Below, in pieces: positions 8,420 to 16,648 of a DNA stretch of 64,000 nt. This stretch comes from Donghicola sp041224595 (GTDB taxonomy: Bacteria; Pseudomonadota; Alphaproteobacteria; Rhodobacterales; Rhodobacteraceae), in NCBI RefSeq assembly GCF_041224595.1, contig NZ_JBGFGN010000126.1, positions 1 to 64,000 on the forward strand. The letters are read 5' to 3'. The notes below the pieces were generated by a model. That model ran no database searches. It was not told the origin of the DNA and worked only from the letters and a program-made list of their open reading frames with translations. Position 1 is the stretch's first letter; each line of letters begins with the position of its first letter. The position numbers were made by a program, and so were the translations under genes.

Positions 8420-10111
8420 TCACACCTCCTCGCTGAAATGTTGCATCACTAGCTTGATGGGGTTGGGGGCCGCTTGGCCGAGGCCGCAGATCGACGCGTC
8501 GGTCATGACTTCGCACAGATCGGTCAGAAGTTCGCGGTCCCAGCTGTCGGCCTGCATCAGCTTCACGGCCTTTTCGCAGCCAACACGGCAGGGGGTACAC
8601 TGACCGCAGCTTTCAGCCTCGAAGAACCGCAGCATGTTCAGGGCAGCATCGCGGGCGCTGTCCTGATTCGACAGAACGACCACAGCGGCGGACCCGATAA
8701 AGGTGCCGTGGGGTTGCAGTGTGTCGAAATCGAGCGGCACGTCGTTCATATGTGCGGGCAGTAGACCGGACGAGGGGCCACCGGGCTGGTAGGCTTTGAA
8801 TGTGTGCCCGTCGGCCATGCCACCAGCGGCGGCGATGATGTCTAGAATGGTCGAGCCGGCGGGCAGCAGGTAGACGCCCGGATTGGTGACGCGGCCAGAG
8901 ACTGAGTAGTTCCGCAGGCCGGTGCGTTCGTTGTGGACCACGGCGTTCATGACTTCGGGGCCTTCGCGGCAGATCATGGCCACCCAGTGCAGGGTTTCGA
9001 CGTTATGCACCAAGGTGGGGCGGTTAAAGATCCCGACCTGCGCCACGTACGGCGGACGCAGACGGGGAATGCCGCGCTTGCCTTCGATGCTCTCGATCAT
9101 CGCGCTTTCTTCGCCGCAGATATAGGCGCCCGCGCCGCGGCGCAGGTCGATATAGCCAGCCTCTACGATGCCGGCCTCTTCCAGCGCGGCGATCTCTTTG
9201 CGCAGCAGCTTCAGCACGGCGGGGTATTCGTCGCGCATGTAGATAAAGCATTTATCCGCCTCGACGGCCCACGCGGCGATCAGCATCCCCTCAAGAAAGA
9301 CATGCGGCTCGCGCTCCAGATGGTAGCGGTCTTTGAACGTACCAGGCTCGCCTTCGTCCCCGTTTACAGCCAGATAACGGGGGCCTGCTTCGGCACGGAC
9401 AAAGCCCCACTTTTTTCCGGACGGAAAGCCAGCACCGCCTAGGCCGCGCAGACCGGCGGACAGCAGCATGTCCTGTACCTGTTCCCAATCGCCGCCTTCG
9501 CGGAACTGGGCCAGCTTGTCGTAGCCACCCCGGGCTTGGTAAGCGGGCAGGTCTTCGTACTCAGGCATGATGGGATGGAAGTCGCCGCCAGCGATCACGT
9601 CTTCGATCAGGGCAGGGGTGGCATTGTCCAAATGGCGGTGGCCCAGTTCGACCACCGGTGCGGTGTCACAGCGGCCCATACAAGGTGCGCGCAGTACTCG
9701 GACCTTGGCGGGGTCCATGCCAGACTCCAGCGCGGTAATCAGAGCCTCTGATCCTGCCAATTCGCAAGATAAGGAGTCGCACACGCGGATGGTCAAATCT
9801 GGGGGCGGGGTTTCGCCCTCTTTTACCAGATCGAAGTGCGCATAGAAGCTGGCCACCTCCCAAACCTCGGCCATGGACAGGCGCATCTCCTCGGCCAATG
9901 CGCGCAGATGGGGCGCGGACAGGTGGCCATAGCGGTCCTGAATCAGATGTAGATGCTCGATCAGCAGGTCACGGCGGCGGGGGCGATCCCCCAAGAGATC
10001 TTCGACCTCGGTCCATGCTTGTTCATCCAGCGGACGTCCCTTGGTGTGGGCGCGTCCCTTCTTGCCGCTGCGGCCTGACGTCCACGGGACGTCTTTGTGA
10101 TCCAGAGCCAT
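8420..10111 (-). CDS. fdsB: Formate dehydrogenase beta subunit, NuoE-NuoF fusion
   Basis: This flavin/Fe-S diaphorase subunit passes electrons from the alpha subunit to NAD+. It is a single 563-residue chain. The N-terminal half is NuoE-like with a 2Fe-2S site (CDSLSC and CMGRC near residues 110-152). The C-terminal half is NuoF-like with the NADH/FMN segment GGAGFPSGKKW and the 4Fe-4S motif CGQCTPC followed by a fourth Cys. In Rhodobacter capsulatus these are the separate FdsG and FdsB; the fused form resembles FDH1B of Methylorubrum. It is the first gene of the pair and is divergent from a TusA-like gene. No delta subunit gene (fdsD) is seen next to it. Confidence 0.92.
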   Translation of the reverse strand: MALDHKDVPWTSGRSGKKGRAHTKGRPLDEQAWTEVEDLLGDRPRRRDLLIEHLHLIQDRYGHLSAPHLRALAEEMRLSMAEVWEVASFYAHFDLVKEGETPPPDLTIRVCDSLSCELAGSEALITALESGMDPAKVRVLRAPCMGRCDTAPVVELGHRHLDNATPALIEDVIAGGDFHPIMPEYEDLPAYQARGGYDKLAQFREGGDWEQVQDMLLSAGLRGLGGAGFPSGKKWGFVRAEAGPRYLAVNGDEGEPGTFKDRYHLEREPHVFLEGMLIAAWAVEADKCFIYMRDEYPAVLKLLRKEIAALEEAGIVEAGYIDLRRGAGAYICGEESAMIESIEGKRGIPRLRPPYVAQVGIFNRPTLVHNVETLHWVAMICREGPEVMNAVVHNERTGLRNYSVSGRVTNPGVYLLPAGSTILDIIAAAGGMADGHTFKAYQPGGPSSGLLPAHMNDVPLDFDTLQPHGTFIGSAAVVVLSNQDSARDAALNMLRFFEAESCGQCTPCRVGCEKAVKLMQADSWDRELLTDLCEVMTDASICGLGQAAPNPIKLVMQHFSEEV

Positions 10112-10272
10112 CTAATTTGCCTTCCCGAAGCCGGTGGGTTTCCGACGCAAGTGCCCACAAATGGGGGCAGAAAATCAACTCACAATTTATTTGGAGTTTG
10201 CATGCGCACACTATCATATCGGCGGCGATATAAAGATGGACACCGACATAAGTGGGCCCTAAATCGACACAT
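10112..10272. promoter_or_regulatory. Divergent promoter region, fdsBA / tusA-like
   Basis: A 161-bp AT-rich gap between divergent genes. It contains an imperfect inverted repeat, TGCCC-N8-GGGCA (10152-10169), and a TTATTTGG...CACTATCATATC stretch suited to promoter elements. The TGGACAAATTGTCCA-type palindrome found before tupB and the second formate dehydrogenase operon is not evident here. Confidence 0.35.
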
Positions 10273-10500
10273 ATGGAATGGAACGAAGAAATTGATGCGA
10301 TTGGGATGCTCTGCCCTTTGCCCGTGCTCAAGGCACGTAAGCGCCTGAAGTCAATGACTTCGGGGCAGGTCTTGCGTTTGATTGCGACCGATCCGGCGGC
10401 TGTTGTGGACGTGCCCCATTTCTGCTTCGAGAGTGGGAATGAACTCATCAGCCAGTCGGACGAGGGCGAGACCCAGATCTACCTGATCCGCAAGGTCTAA
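10273..10500 (+). CDS. TusA-family sulfur carrier
   Basis: A 75-residue TusA/YedF-type protein with the signature MLCPLPVLKARKRL near the N-terminus, whose Cys carries persulfide sulfur. The ATG at 10273 gives a family-typical start; one upstream in-frame ATG at 10252 adds seven residues. It is divergent from the formate dehydrogenase genes and overlaps the moeA stop by 3 nt tail to tail. FdhD delivers sulfur to the formate dehydrogenase cofactor from a cysteine desulfurase, so a sulfur carrier in this neighbourhood may serve that step. That role is inferred from context; thiouridine synthesis is the alternative. Confidence 0.82.
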   Translation: MEWNEEIDAIGMLCPLPVLKARKRLKSMTSGQVLRLIATDPAAVVDVPHFCFESGNELISQSDEGETQIYLIRKV

Positions 10501-12578
10501 CGCAGGCCAAGCATCGCGTAGGGGATGTATTTCACGGGCGTGCCGTTGGTAATTTCCGCGGCCTCATCGGGCAGTTCCACCAGCCCATCCGCCCACGACA
10601 GCCCGCTGATCCGGCCCGAGCCTTCGGATTTGAAGACCTCTGCCATGCCTTGATCGTTCAGCCGCGCCCGCAGGTATTCGCGGCGGCCCGCCTTCTTGCG
10701 TTTCTCGAACGCTGCGGGGACGGTGAAGCCGACGGGCTCTGCCCATCCGCTGCCCGCCATCAAAGACAAAGCAGGGCGCGCAAAGACCAGCGCACAGACC
10801 AGCGCCGCCACGGGGTTTCCGGGCAGGCCGAACACGGGCGTGCCGTCCCACATCGCCAGCGCCAGCGGGCGACCCGGTTTCAGGGCAATGCGCCAGCTGG
10901 ACAGGGTGCCCTTGGTCCTTAGCAGATGCGAGACGTGATCCTCGTCCCCCGCAGACGCACCGCCGGAGGTCAGGATGACGTCGACGTTCGCCCGGTCCAG
11001 AGTGCGTTCAATCAGTTTCGGGTCGTCCTTGCAGTGGCCCAGATCGACGGGCTCATACCCCCACCCGTTCAGCAGGCTGAGAAGCATCGGGCGGTTCGCG
11101 TCGAAAATCTGGTGGGGCAGGGCATCCATGTCGGGGCGGGCGATAATCTCGTCCCCCGTAGACAGCACGCCGACGCGCAGGGGCTCATAGACCTGCACTT
11201 CGGCGATCCCGAGGGCTGAGAGCAGCGCTATGTCCGGCGCGCGCAGAATCTGGCCCGCGTGGATGGCGGTTTGGCCGGCCTCCACATCCTCGCCCGCTTT
11301 ACGGGTGTTGGCGCGGGGCTTGACCGGTCCGTCAAAGACTACCGAGGCACCGTCGAGGGCGCAGTCTTCCTCCAGCACCACCGTGTCCACGCCATCGGGC
11401 AGGATGGCGCCCGTCAGGATGCGAACGGCCGCGCCATGAGGCACAGCGCCATCAAAGGGTTGACCAGCAGCGGCGCGGCCCCGAAGCAGGGGCAATTTCT
11501 GTGGGTAGTCACCCGTGGCTTCGTACGCGAAGCCATAGCCGTCCACGGCGGAATTGGGGCGGGGCGGGTTGGATCGGCGGGCCACAGCATCAGCGGCCAG
11601 AATGCGGCCCTGTGCCTTGTGGCTGTTGATTGTCCCGACGCCCTTGATCGGATGGAGCGCCTGTTTCAGCTTGTCCAAGGCGGCGTCGACGGGCACCCAG
11701 TTCACCCCTTGGGGCATGGCGAAACAGTCGTTCCGTAGGCGGGGCGGCAGGATGGCAGAGGGCACCGCCGCACGCAGGCTTAGTTCGTGGTTCAGGCCAA
11801 GGATATGGCCCTCTTGGGTCGGCTCCACATCGAACAATGGGGGCAGCGTTCCGCCCGCATTTAACACCCACAAGGCTTGCGCCAGTAGTTCGACCTGCGC
11901 CTGATCGGGCACCATATCGGGATGTCGGGACAGGTGCGCGCGGACCTCGGCGCTCAGGATCGAGGGGTAAACCTCGGCGATTGTCACGCGGCTGATCGGA
12001 TCAAGAGGCCAGACGGTCGCGCCCCGTTCGCGCAAGCGGTGGACCATGGGCATTCCTGTCAAGGATTGCGCCCCGACCGCGCCCGCCCCAGCCAGTTGCC
12101 AGCAGGATTTCGGGCTCAGTCCATTGGATTGCGCAACCTCTTCGCAGGCGCGCCATTCGGGTAAAGCGCTGGTAGGCTTGGTGCGCGGCAAATGCGGAGT
12201 GTCCGCCTTTGCCCCATTGCCCCAAAAGAGACCGTCGTCCTCGAACCGTTGGTTAAGTTCGGCCGCCACGTTCCGGTAATTAGACAGGTTTTTCGCCGTG
12301 TCCGTGTGGTTGGTCGCAAGATGGCGCCAGAGTCCGGCAGCATCCACCCCCAGCCGTTCCAGCGCCGCAGCAGGCAATGAAAGCGAGAAATCCACGCCGA
12401 TCAGCAGACGGTCACCCTCTGCCATCAGCGCGTTCAGACGCGCTTCGGCCTGCATCCGCGTGGGGATATTCTCGGACCGCACGCCAGAGCCATCCGCAAT
12501 CGCCAGCCAGATGCTATCCTTGCCGGTTTTTGGCGTTCCAGCGGCGGACCAGTCCAGAATGGCGATGCGGTCAAACAT
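10497..12578 (-). CDS. moeA: MoeA molybdopterin molybdotransferase with an N-terminal extra domain
   Basis: The C-terminal ~400 residues are MoeA, which inserts molybdate (or tungstate) into adenylylated molybdopterin. Its motifs are visible: NSAVDGYGF, LSTGDEI, TSGGASAGDEDHV and GLPGNPVAA. The first ~290 residues are a second domain not found in ordinary MoeA. It has strands ILDWSAAG (7-14) and LIGVDFSLSLP with acidic residues, which recall RNase H-fold or DUF429-like proteins, but I cannot name it firmly. No stop or frameshift separates the two. It begins 2 nt after the mobB stop region and belongs to the fdhD-mobA-mobB-moeA operon. The extra domain may act in cofactor handling; its activity is unknown. 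Confidence 0.88.
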   Translation of the reverse strand: MFDRIAILDWSAAGTPKTGKDSIWLAIADGSGVRSENIPTRMQAEARLNALMAEGDRLLIGVDFSLSLPAAALERLGVDAAGLWRHLATNHTDTAKNLSNYRNVAAELNQRFEDDGLFWGNGAKADTPHLPRTKPTSALPEWRACEEVAQSNGLSPKSCWQLAGAGAVGAQSLTGMPMVHRLRERGATVWPLDPISRVTIAEVYPSILSAEVRAHLSRHPDMVPDQAQVELLAQALWVLNAGGTLPPLFDVEPTQEGHILGLNHELSLRAAVPSAILPPRLRNDCFAMPQGVNWVPVDAALDKLKQALHPIKGVGTINSHKAQGRILAADAVARRSNPPRPNSAVDGYGFAYEATGDYPQKLPLLRGRAAAGQPFDGAVPHGAAVRILTGAILPDGVDTVVLEEDCALDGASVVFDGPVKPRANTRKAGEDVEAGQTAIHAGQILRAPDIALLSALGIAEVQVYEPLRVGVLSTGDEIIARPDMDALPHQIFDANRPMLLSLLNGWGYEPVDLGHCKDDPKLIERTLDRANVDVILTSGGASAGDEDHVSHLLRTKGTLSSWRIALKPGRPLALAMWDGTPVFGLPGNPVAALVCALVFARPALSLMAGSGWAEPVGFTVPAAFEKRKKAGRREYLRARLNDQGMAEVFKSEGSGRISGLSWADGLVELPDEAAEITNGTPVKYIPYAMLGLR

Positions 12579-12580
12579 GG

Positions 12581-13072
12581 TTACAGCCCTGTTTCAGCGG
12601 CGATAAAGTCGGCGATCGCGGCGGTGTCGTTCAGGTCGAACTGGGGTTTGTCGATGTCCAGCGGCGTGTCGGTCGCAATCGCGTGGATCGTAGTGCTGTC
12701 GGGCGCAAGCGGCGCACGGCCCGTTTCGGCGCGGACGCACTCGACCTTTGGGTGTGCGTCGCGCTTGAAGCCTTCGATCAGGATCAGGTCCACGGGGGAC
12801 ATGCGCGCCAAGAGCTCGTGGAGGGGCGGCTCGCCCTCGTCCCGCAGCTCGTGCATCAGGGCCCAGCGGTTGGGCGAGGCAAGCATGACCTCGGTCGCGC
12901 CGGCCTCTCGGTGGCGGAAACTGTCGCGGCCCGGTTGGTCCACATCAGTGGTGTGATGGGCGTGCTTGATGGTCGAGACACGGTAGCCTCGGGCGGTGAA
13001 TTCGGCCACGAGACGCTCCATCAATCCGGTTTTTCCAGAATTCTTCCAACCGGTTACGCCGTAAACTTTCAC
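12581..13072 (-). CDS. mobB: Molybdopterin-guanine dinucleotide synthesis protein B
   Basis: A 163-residue GTP-binding P-loop protein that assists MobA in making the MGD form of the cofactor needed by formate dehydrogenases. The Walker A loop GWKNSGKTGL is at the N-terminus and the SPVDLILIEGFK segment marks the family. Its start overlaps the mobA stop (ATG at 13072, mobA ends at 13069), which suggests translational coupling. Confidence 0.93.
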   Translation of the reverse strand: MKVYGVTGWKNSGKTGLMERLVAEFTARGYRVSTIKHAHHTTDVDQPGRDSFRHREAGATEVMLASPNRWALMHELRDEGEPPLHELLARMSPVDLILIEGFKRDAHPKVECVRAETGRAPLAPDSTTIHAIATDTPLDIDKPQFDLNDTAAIADFIAAETGL

Positions 13073-13677
13073 AAGGCCTCCAAGAGGCGTTCGGCCTCGG
13101 TAATGTCGTCGGGGGTGTTAACGTTGAAAAAGGGATCAACAGGATCGGTGTCAAAAATGGCAAGGCCCGCATCGTGCTGATCGGTCCACATCACGATCTT
13201 GCGGAGCCCGTTTTGCAGGGCGTCGCGCAGGTCGCCCCGCAGGGCCACCGGCCAGAGGCCAAAGGTCGGCTGACGCCAGATTTTCTCGCCTTCGCGGGTG
13301 GCGGCAAGGGCGAGGCCACTCGGGCCTGCAGCCTGCTGAAGGCGGTCCACCAGATCGGCGGGGAAGAAAGGCGTATCTGCGGCGGCGGTCACGATCGCGT
13401 CGTGCCCATTTGCAGCGGCCCAGTCGAGGCCCGCGAGAACGCCCGCCAAGGGACCGGGGTGGTCGGGCAAGGTGTCGGGAAGAACAGTCAGGCCGTAGCC
13501 TACAAACCGCTCGGGATCTCCGTTGGCGTTCAGGGCGATCGGGCCAGACTGGGGGCGCATACGATCCAGAACGTGGTCCAGCAGGGGCTTGCCGCCAATG
13601 GTGCGCAGGCCCTTGTCACCGCCGCCCATGCGCGTGGCTTTGCCGCCAGCAAGGATCACTGCGGGGGGCTTAGTCAT
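13069..13677 (-). CDS. mobA: Molybdenum cofactor guanylyltransferase
   Basis: This enzyme attaches GMP to molybdopterin. It is 202 residues from the ATG at 13677 and opens with the nucleotide-binding motif LAGGKATRMGGGDKGL; TAAADTPFFP carries the metal-binding acid. The start overlaps the fdhD stop by 8 nt and its own stop overlaps mobB by 4 nt, so fdhD-mobA-mobB-moeA reads as one operon. A longer open frame upstream lies inside fdhD and is not needed. Confidence 0.93.
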   Translation of the reverse strand: MTKPPAVILAGGKATRMGGGDKGLRTIGGKPLLDHVLDRMRPQSGPIALNANGDPERFVGYGLTVLPDTLPDHPGPLAGVLAGLDWAAANGHDAIVTAAADTPFFPADLVDRLQQAAGPSGLALAATREGEKIWRQPTFGLWPVALRGDLRDALQNGLRKIVMWTDQHDAGLAIFDTDPVDPFFNVNTPDDITEAERLLEAL

Positions 13678-14590
13678 GGTCAACTCCCTTGCGGCGGTGC
13701 TTGCGGTCCTCGTCGCCCACGACAGAGACATCGGCATCGCGGATCAGGCGTTCCTCGCCCGAGAGGCAGACAAAGCGCTGACCGCGCATCCGGCCAATCA
13801 CGGTCAGGCCTACTTGGCGGGCGATCTCGACGCCCCACGCGGTAAAACCAGAGCGCGACGCCAGCACTGGAATGCCCATCATCGCGGTCTTGATCACCAT
13901 TTCAGAGGTCAGGCGGCCCGTGGTGTACAGGATTTTGTCATCAGGCGAAACGCCGTGCTGGAACATGTAGCCCGAGATTTTGTCGACAGCGTTGTGGCGG
14001 CCCACATCCTCCATATACACCAAGGGCTTGTCGCCGCAGCACAGGACTGTGCCGTGGATCGCGCCAGCCTCTAGGTATAGCGAAGGCGTTGTGTTGATCT
14101 CTTTGGCCAGTGAGTAGAGCCAAGAGGTGCGGACTGGGGTTGCAGGCAGGGTCAGCCCCTCGAGCCCCTCCATCATGTCACCGAACACTGTGCCCACGGC
14201 GCAACCAGAGGTGCGGGTCTTTTTCTTGACCTTCTCCTCGTAGCTGGTCTGGCGGGTGGTGCGGACCACGACCGTTTCGATGTCTTCCTCGTAGTCGATA
14301 CCGGTGACCACGTCGTCATCCCGCAGCATCCCCTGATTGCGTAGAAAGCCCAGCGCCAAATATTCGGGGTAGTCCCCGATGGTCATGGCGGTGACGATTT
14401 CCTGACTGTTCAAGTAGATGGTCAGGGGGCGCTCCTCGACAACCGAGACGTCGACCTCGGCCCCTGTGTGATCGTGCCCCGTCACGCGCCGCGTCAGGCG
14501 CGGGTCCGATGGGTTCGGCAGTATGGGATCGTGGTCCATTGGGCGAGGTTCCGCAGCAAGTGGTTGCTTTTTTTGATTTCGGGGCATCAT
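13670..14590 (-). CDS. fdhD: Formate dehydrogenase sulfurtransferase FdhD, CxxC altered
   Basis: FdhD transfers sulfur to the bis-MGD cofactor and is required for active formate dehydrogenase. The 306 residues cover the family, with the MTIGDYPEYLALGFL and EDVGRHNAVDK segments clear. The loop that carries Cys-x-x-Cys in E. coli FdhD reads SGCAVGTVFG here (Cys130, then Gly133), so the second Cys is absent. A second candidate pair, adjacent Cys-Cys, occurs in GTVLCCGDK. Start: ATG at 14590 or 14587, or an internal Met18 after a polar tail. It heads the operon and diverges from the DUF2478 gene with under 40 bp between them. Confidence 0.92.
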   Translation of the reverse strand: MMPRNQKKQPLAAEPRPMDHDPILPNPSDPRLTRRVTGHDHTGAEVDVSVVEERPLTIYLNSQEIVTAMTIGDYPEYLALGFLRNQGMLRDDDVVTGIDYEEDIETVVVRTTRQTSYEEKVKKKTRTSGCAVGTVFGDMMEGLEGLTLPATPVRTSWLYSLAKEINTTPSLYLEAGAIHGTVLCCGDKPLVYMEDVGRHNAVDKISGYMFQHGVSPDDKILYTTGRLTSEMVIKTAMMGIPVLASRSGFTAWGVEIARQVGLTVIGRMRGQRFVCLSGEERLIRDADVSVVGDEDRKHRRKGVDHD

Positions 14591-14627
14591 TTATGCCGCA
14601 CCGAAGTTTTGCAAGGGGGAGGTCTGC

Positions 14628-15131
14628 ATGCTGGGATATGTTGTCGGTCAGGGGCGCGGGGACGCGGATCGCTGTCTGGTCAAAGTGTCCGAGATGCTGC
14701 GCGAGGCAGGGGTTACCATGGCTGGTGCGGTGCAGTTCAATATCGAGACCGATCCCGCCTACAAATGCCAGATGGACCTGCATATTCTGACGGGTGCGGA
14801 CGTTGTACGGATTTCTCAGGACCTTGGGACCCTCTCGCAGGGGTGCCGTCTGGACCCCGAGGGGCTGGAGCGCGCAGTGGGCCTTGTGGCCAGTGCGCTA
14901 GAGGCCGACCCGCAGGTGATGATCCTGAATAAATTCGGAAAACAAGAGCTGGACGGCCGCGGATTTCGCCCCGTTATCGGAGAGGCTTTGGGGCGTGGTA
15001 TCCCCGTCCTGACCGCCGTCGCACCCGGCAATGTGAAGGGATTTCGCGCTTTTGCCGATGACTTCGGGCAGGAACTGCCCGCAGAGCCAGAGACGGTCAT
15101 GGATTGGGTGCGGACCCAGATCGACGGCTAG
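14628..15131 (+). CDS. DUF2478 protein
   Basis: A 167-residue protein of the DUF2478 family, often found beside molybdenum transport and cofactor genes and thought to have a P-loop NTPase-like fold. It opens with LGYVVGQGRGDADRCL, where a nucleotide-binding loop would be, and contains MILNKFGKQE, as in THEP1-type NTPases. It follows an AAGGGGGAGG ribosome site. It lies between fdhD (divergent) and the tungstate transporter genes (same strand, 108 bp on). No activity is assigned; a role in Mo/W handling is inferred from position. Confidence 0.78.
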   Translation: MLGYVVGQGRGDADRCLVKVSEMLREAGVTMAGAVQFNIETDPAYKCQMDLHILTGADVVRISQDLGTLSQGCRLDPEGLERAVGLVASALEADPQVMILNKFGKQELDGRGFRPVIGEALGRGIPVLTAVAPGNVKGFRAFADDFGQELPAEPETVMDWVRTQIDG

Positions 15132-15132
15132 G

Positions 15133-15178
15133 GTGGACAAATTGTCCACCTGATTTTCCAGAAACCCCAATTTGTCCA
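15133..15178. promoter_or_regulatory. Tandem palindromic operator before tupBCA
   Basis: A perfect 17-bp palindrome GTGGACAAATTGTCCAC (15133-15149) is followed by a second copy in reverse with one intact half, TGGACAAATT on the minus strand (15169-15178). The two centres are about 30 bp apart, close to three helical turns. The same motif occurs as a pair at 23583-23640 ahead of the membrane formate dehydrogenase operon. It does not match the ModE box. Confidence 0.6.
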
Positions 15179-15239
15179 TTTAGCGCGGTTTTGCGGGATG
15201 TTACCCCGTCCTGACTTAACAGACACGGTGTGACCCAAG

Positions 15240-15944
15240 ATGAATTCGATCGGAGATGGATTGTGGCAAGCGGCGCGACTCGTTGCGACGTTCGACCCTG
15301 ATCTGGTCGAGATTACGGCGCTGTCCTTGCGCGTCTCGTTGGGCGCGACAGTCATTGCGTCTTTGATTGGGCTACCGCTGGGGGCGTGGCTTGCGGTGAA
15401 CCGCTTTCCCGCCCGCCGCATTGTGATCGCGATCCTGAATGCGCTCATGGGACTGCCGCCAGTGGTGGTAGGCCTGATGGTCTACGTGCTTTTCTCGCGC
15501 TCTGGGCCATTCGGTGTTCTGGGCCTGCTGTTCACGCCGACCGCGATGGTCATTGCGCAAGTCATTATCATAACGCCAATTATTGCCTCTGTCGCGCACC
15601 AGGCGATCCGCGAGCTTTGGGCGGATTATCATGACTTGCTGATCTCGCTTCAGGCGACGCGGTTGCAGCGGATCAAAACCCTGCTCTGGGACGGGCGCCG
15701 CGCCTTGATGACCGCGTCATTGGCTGGATTTGGCCGCGCGATCGGAGAGGTCGGGGCGATCATGATCGTCGGTGGGAACATCGACCATGCCACACGGGTC
15801 CTGACCACTGCCATCGCGTTGGAGACCGGCAAAGGGGAGTTCGATATGGCGCTGGCCTTGGGCTTTGTGCTGATCGGGCTCGCGATCCTTGTGAATTTGG
15901 GGCTGCACTTTATCAGCCGTACAGAACGGGGGGCACGGTGGTGA
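15240..15944 (+). CDS. tupB: Tungstate ABC transporter permease
   Basis: The membrane permease of a tungstate importer, 234 residues with about five to six hydrophobic segments starting near residue 28. The cytoplasmic loop that contacts the ATPase is visible as LQATRLQRIKTLLWDGRRAL, followed by GRAIGEVGAIMIVGGN, which is typical of TupB/WtpB-like permeases. It is first in tupB-tupC-tupA, and its end overlaps the GTG start of tupC. The classification as tungstate and not molybdate comes mainly from the binding protein at 16645. Confidence 0.88.
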   Translation: MNSIGDGLWQAARLVATFDPDLVEITALSLRVSLGATVIASLIGLPLGAWLAVNRFPARRIVIAILNALMGLPPVVVGLMVYVLFSRSGPFGVLGLLFTPTAMVIAQVIIITPIIASVAHQAIRELWADYHDLLISLQATRLQRIKTLLWDGRRALMTASLAGFGRAIGEVGAIMIVGGNIDHATRVLTTAIALETGKGEFDMALALGFVLIGLAILVNLGLHFISRTERGARW

Positions 15945-16648
15945 GTGGCTGGGTGACCCTGAGCGGCGTGTCTGTGCGCCGCCGTGGCCGGACTATTCTG
16001 GGGCCGCTGGATGCCTCTCTGAACGGGGGCGGTCTGTCGATCCTGATGGGGCCGAACGGGGCGGGCAAGACAACTTTGCTGCGCGCCCTGCATGGGCTGG
16101 AGCGTGTGAGCACCGGAGATATCCATTGGACCGATCCAAAGGACGCCGAGGGGCGGAACCAAGGTTTTGTGTTTCAGACGCCCGTGTTGATGCGCCGCTC
16201 AGTGCTGGACTGCATCGCGTATCCGCTGTTGCTGGATGGAGTGAAACGGGCTGCGGCCCGCGAACAGGCCCGCGCACGTGCCAATGAAGTGGGGCTGAAC
16301 GTCAATCTTGATCAGGCGGTGATGTTCCTGTCGGGCGGAGAGAAGCAAAAGATGGCCTTGGCCCGCGCGCTGATGCGCCGTCCGCGCATCCTGTTTCTGG
16401 ACGAGCCCTGCGCCAATCTGGATGGCCGCTCGGTCAAGGAAATCGAAGAGATCCTGCTGCGGATCAAAGCCAGCGGCACCCGCATTCTGATGTCCACCCA
16501 CGATCTGGGACAGGCACGACGGCTCGCGGACAGTGTCCTGTTCCTGCATGCGGGCAAGTTGGTGGAACAAGCAATTGGGGACGACTTTTTTGGCGCCCCG
16601 CAAACGGCCGAGGCAAAGGCCTATCTTAAGGGAGAGATCCTACTATGA
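15938..16648 (+). CDS. tupC: Tungstate ABC transporter ATP-binding protein
   Basis: The ATPase subunit, 236 residues. Walker A GPNGAGKTT, signature LSGGEKQKMALARAL and Walker B ILFLDEP are all intact, as is the STHDLGQ switch. The start is a GTG at 15938 (or 15941) that overlaps the tupB stop, and its own stop overlaps the tupA ATG (ATGA). It lacks the C-terminal Mop/TOBE domain that molybdate ModC usually carries, in agreement with a tungstate system. Confidence 0.9.
   Translation: MVSGWVTLSGVSVRRRGRTILGPLDASLNGGGLSILMGPNGAGKTTLLRALHGLERVSTGDIHWTDPKDAEGRNQGFVFQTPVLMRRSVLDCIAYPLLLDGVKRAAAREQARARANEVGLNVNLDQAVMFLSGGEKQKMALARALMRRPRILFLDEPCANLDGRSVKEIEEILLRIKASGTRILMSTHDLGQARRLADSVLFLHAGKLVEQAIGDDFFGAPQTAEAKAYLKGEILL

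Noticed and set aside
15133..15178. A ModE-type molybdate operator
   Set aside because: The palindrome TGGACAAATTGTCCA does not resemble the TATATA-based ModE box.
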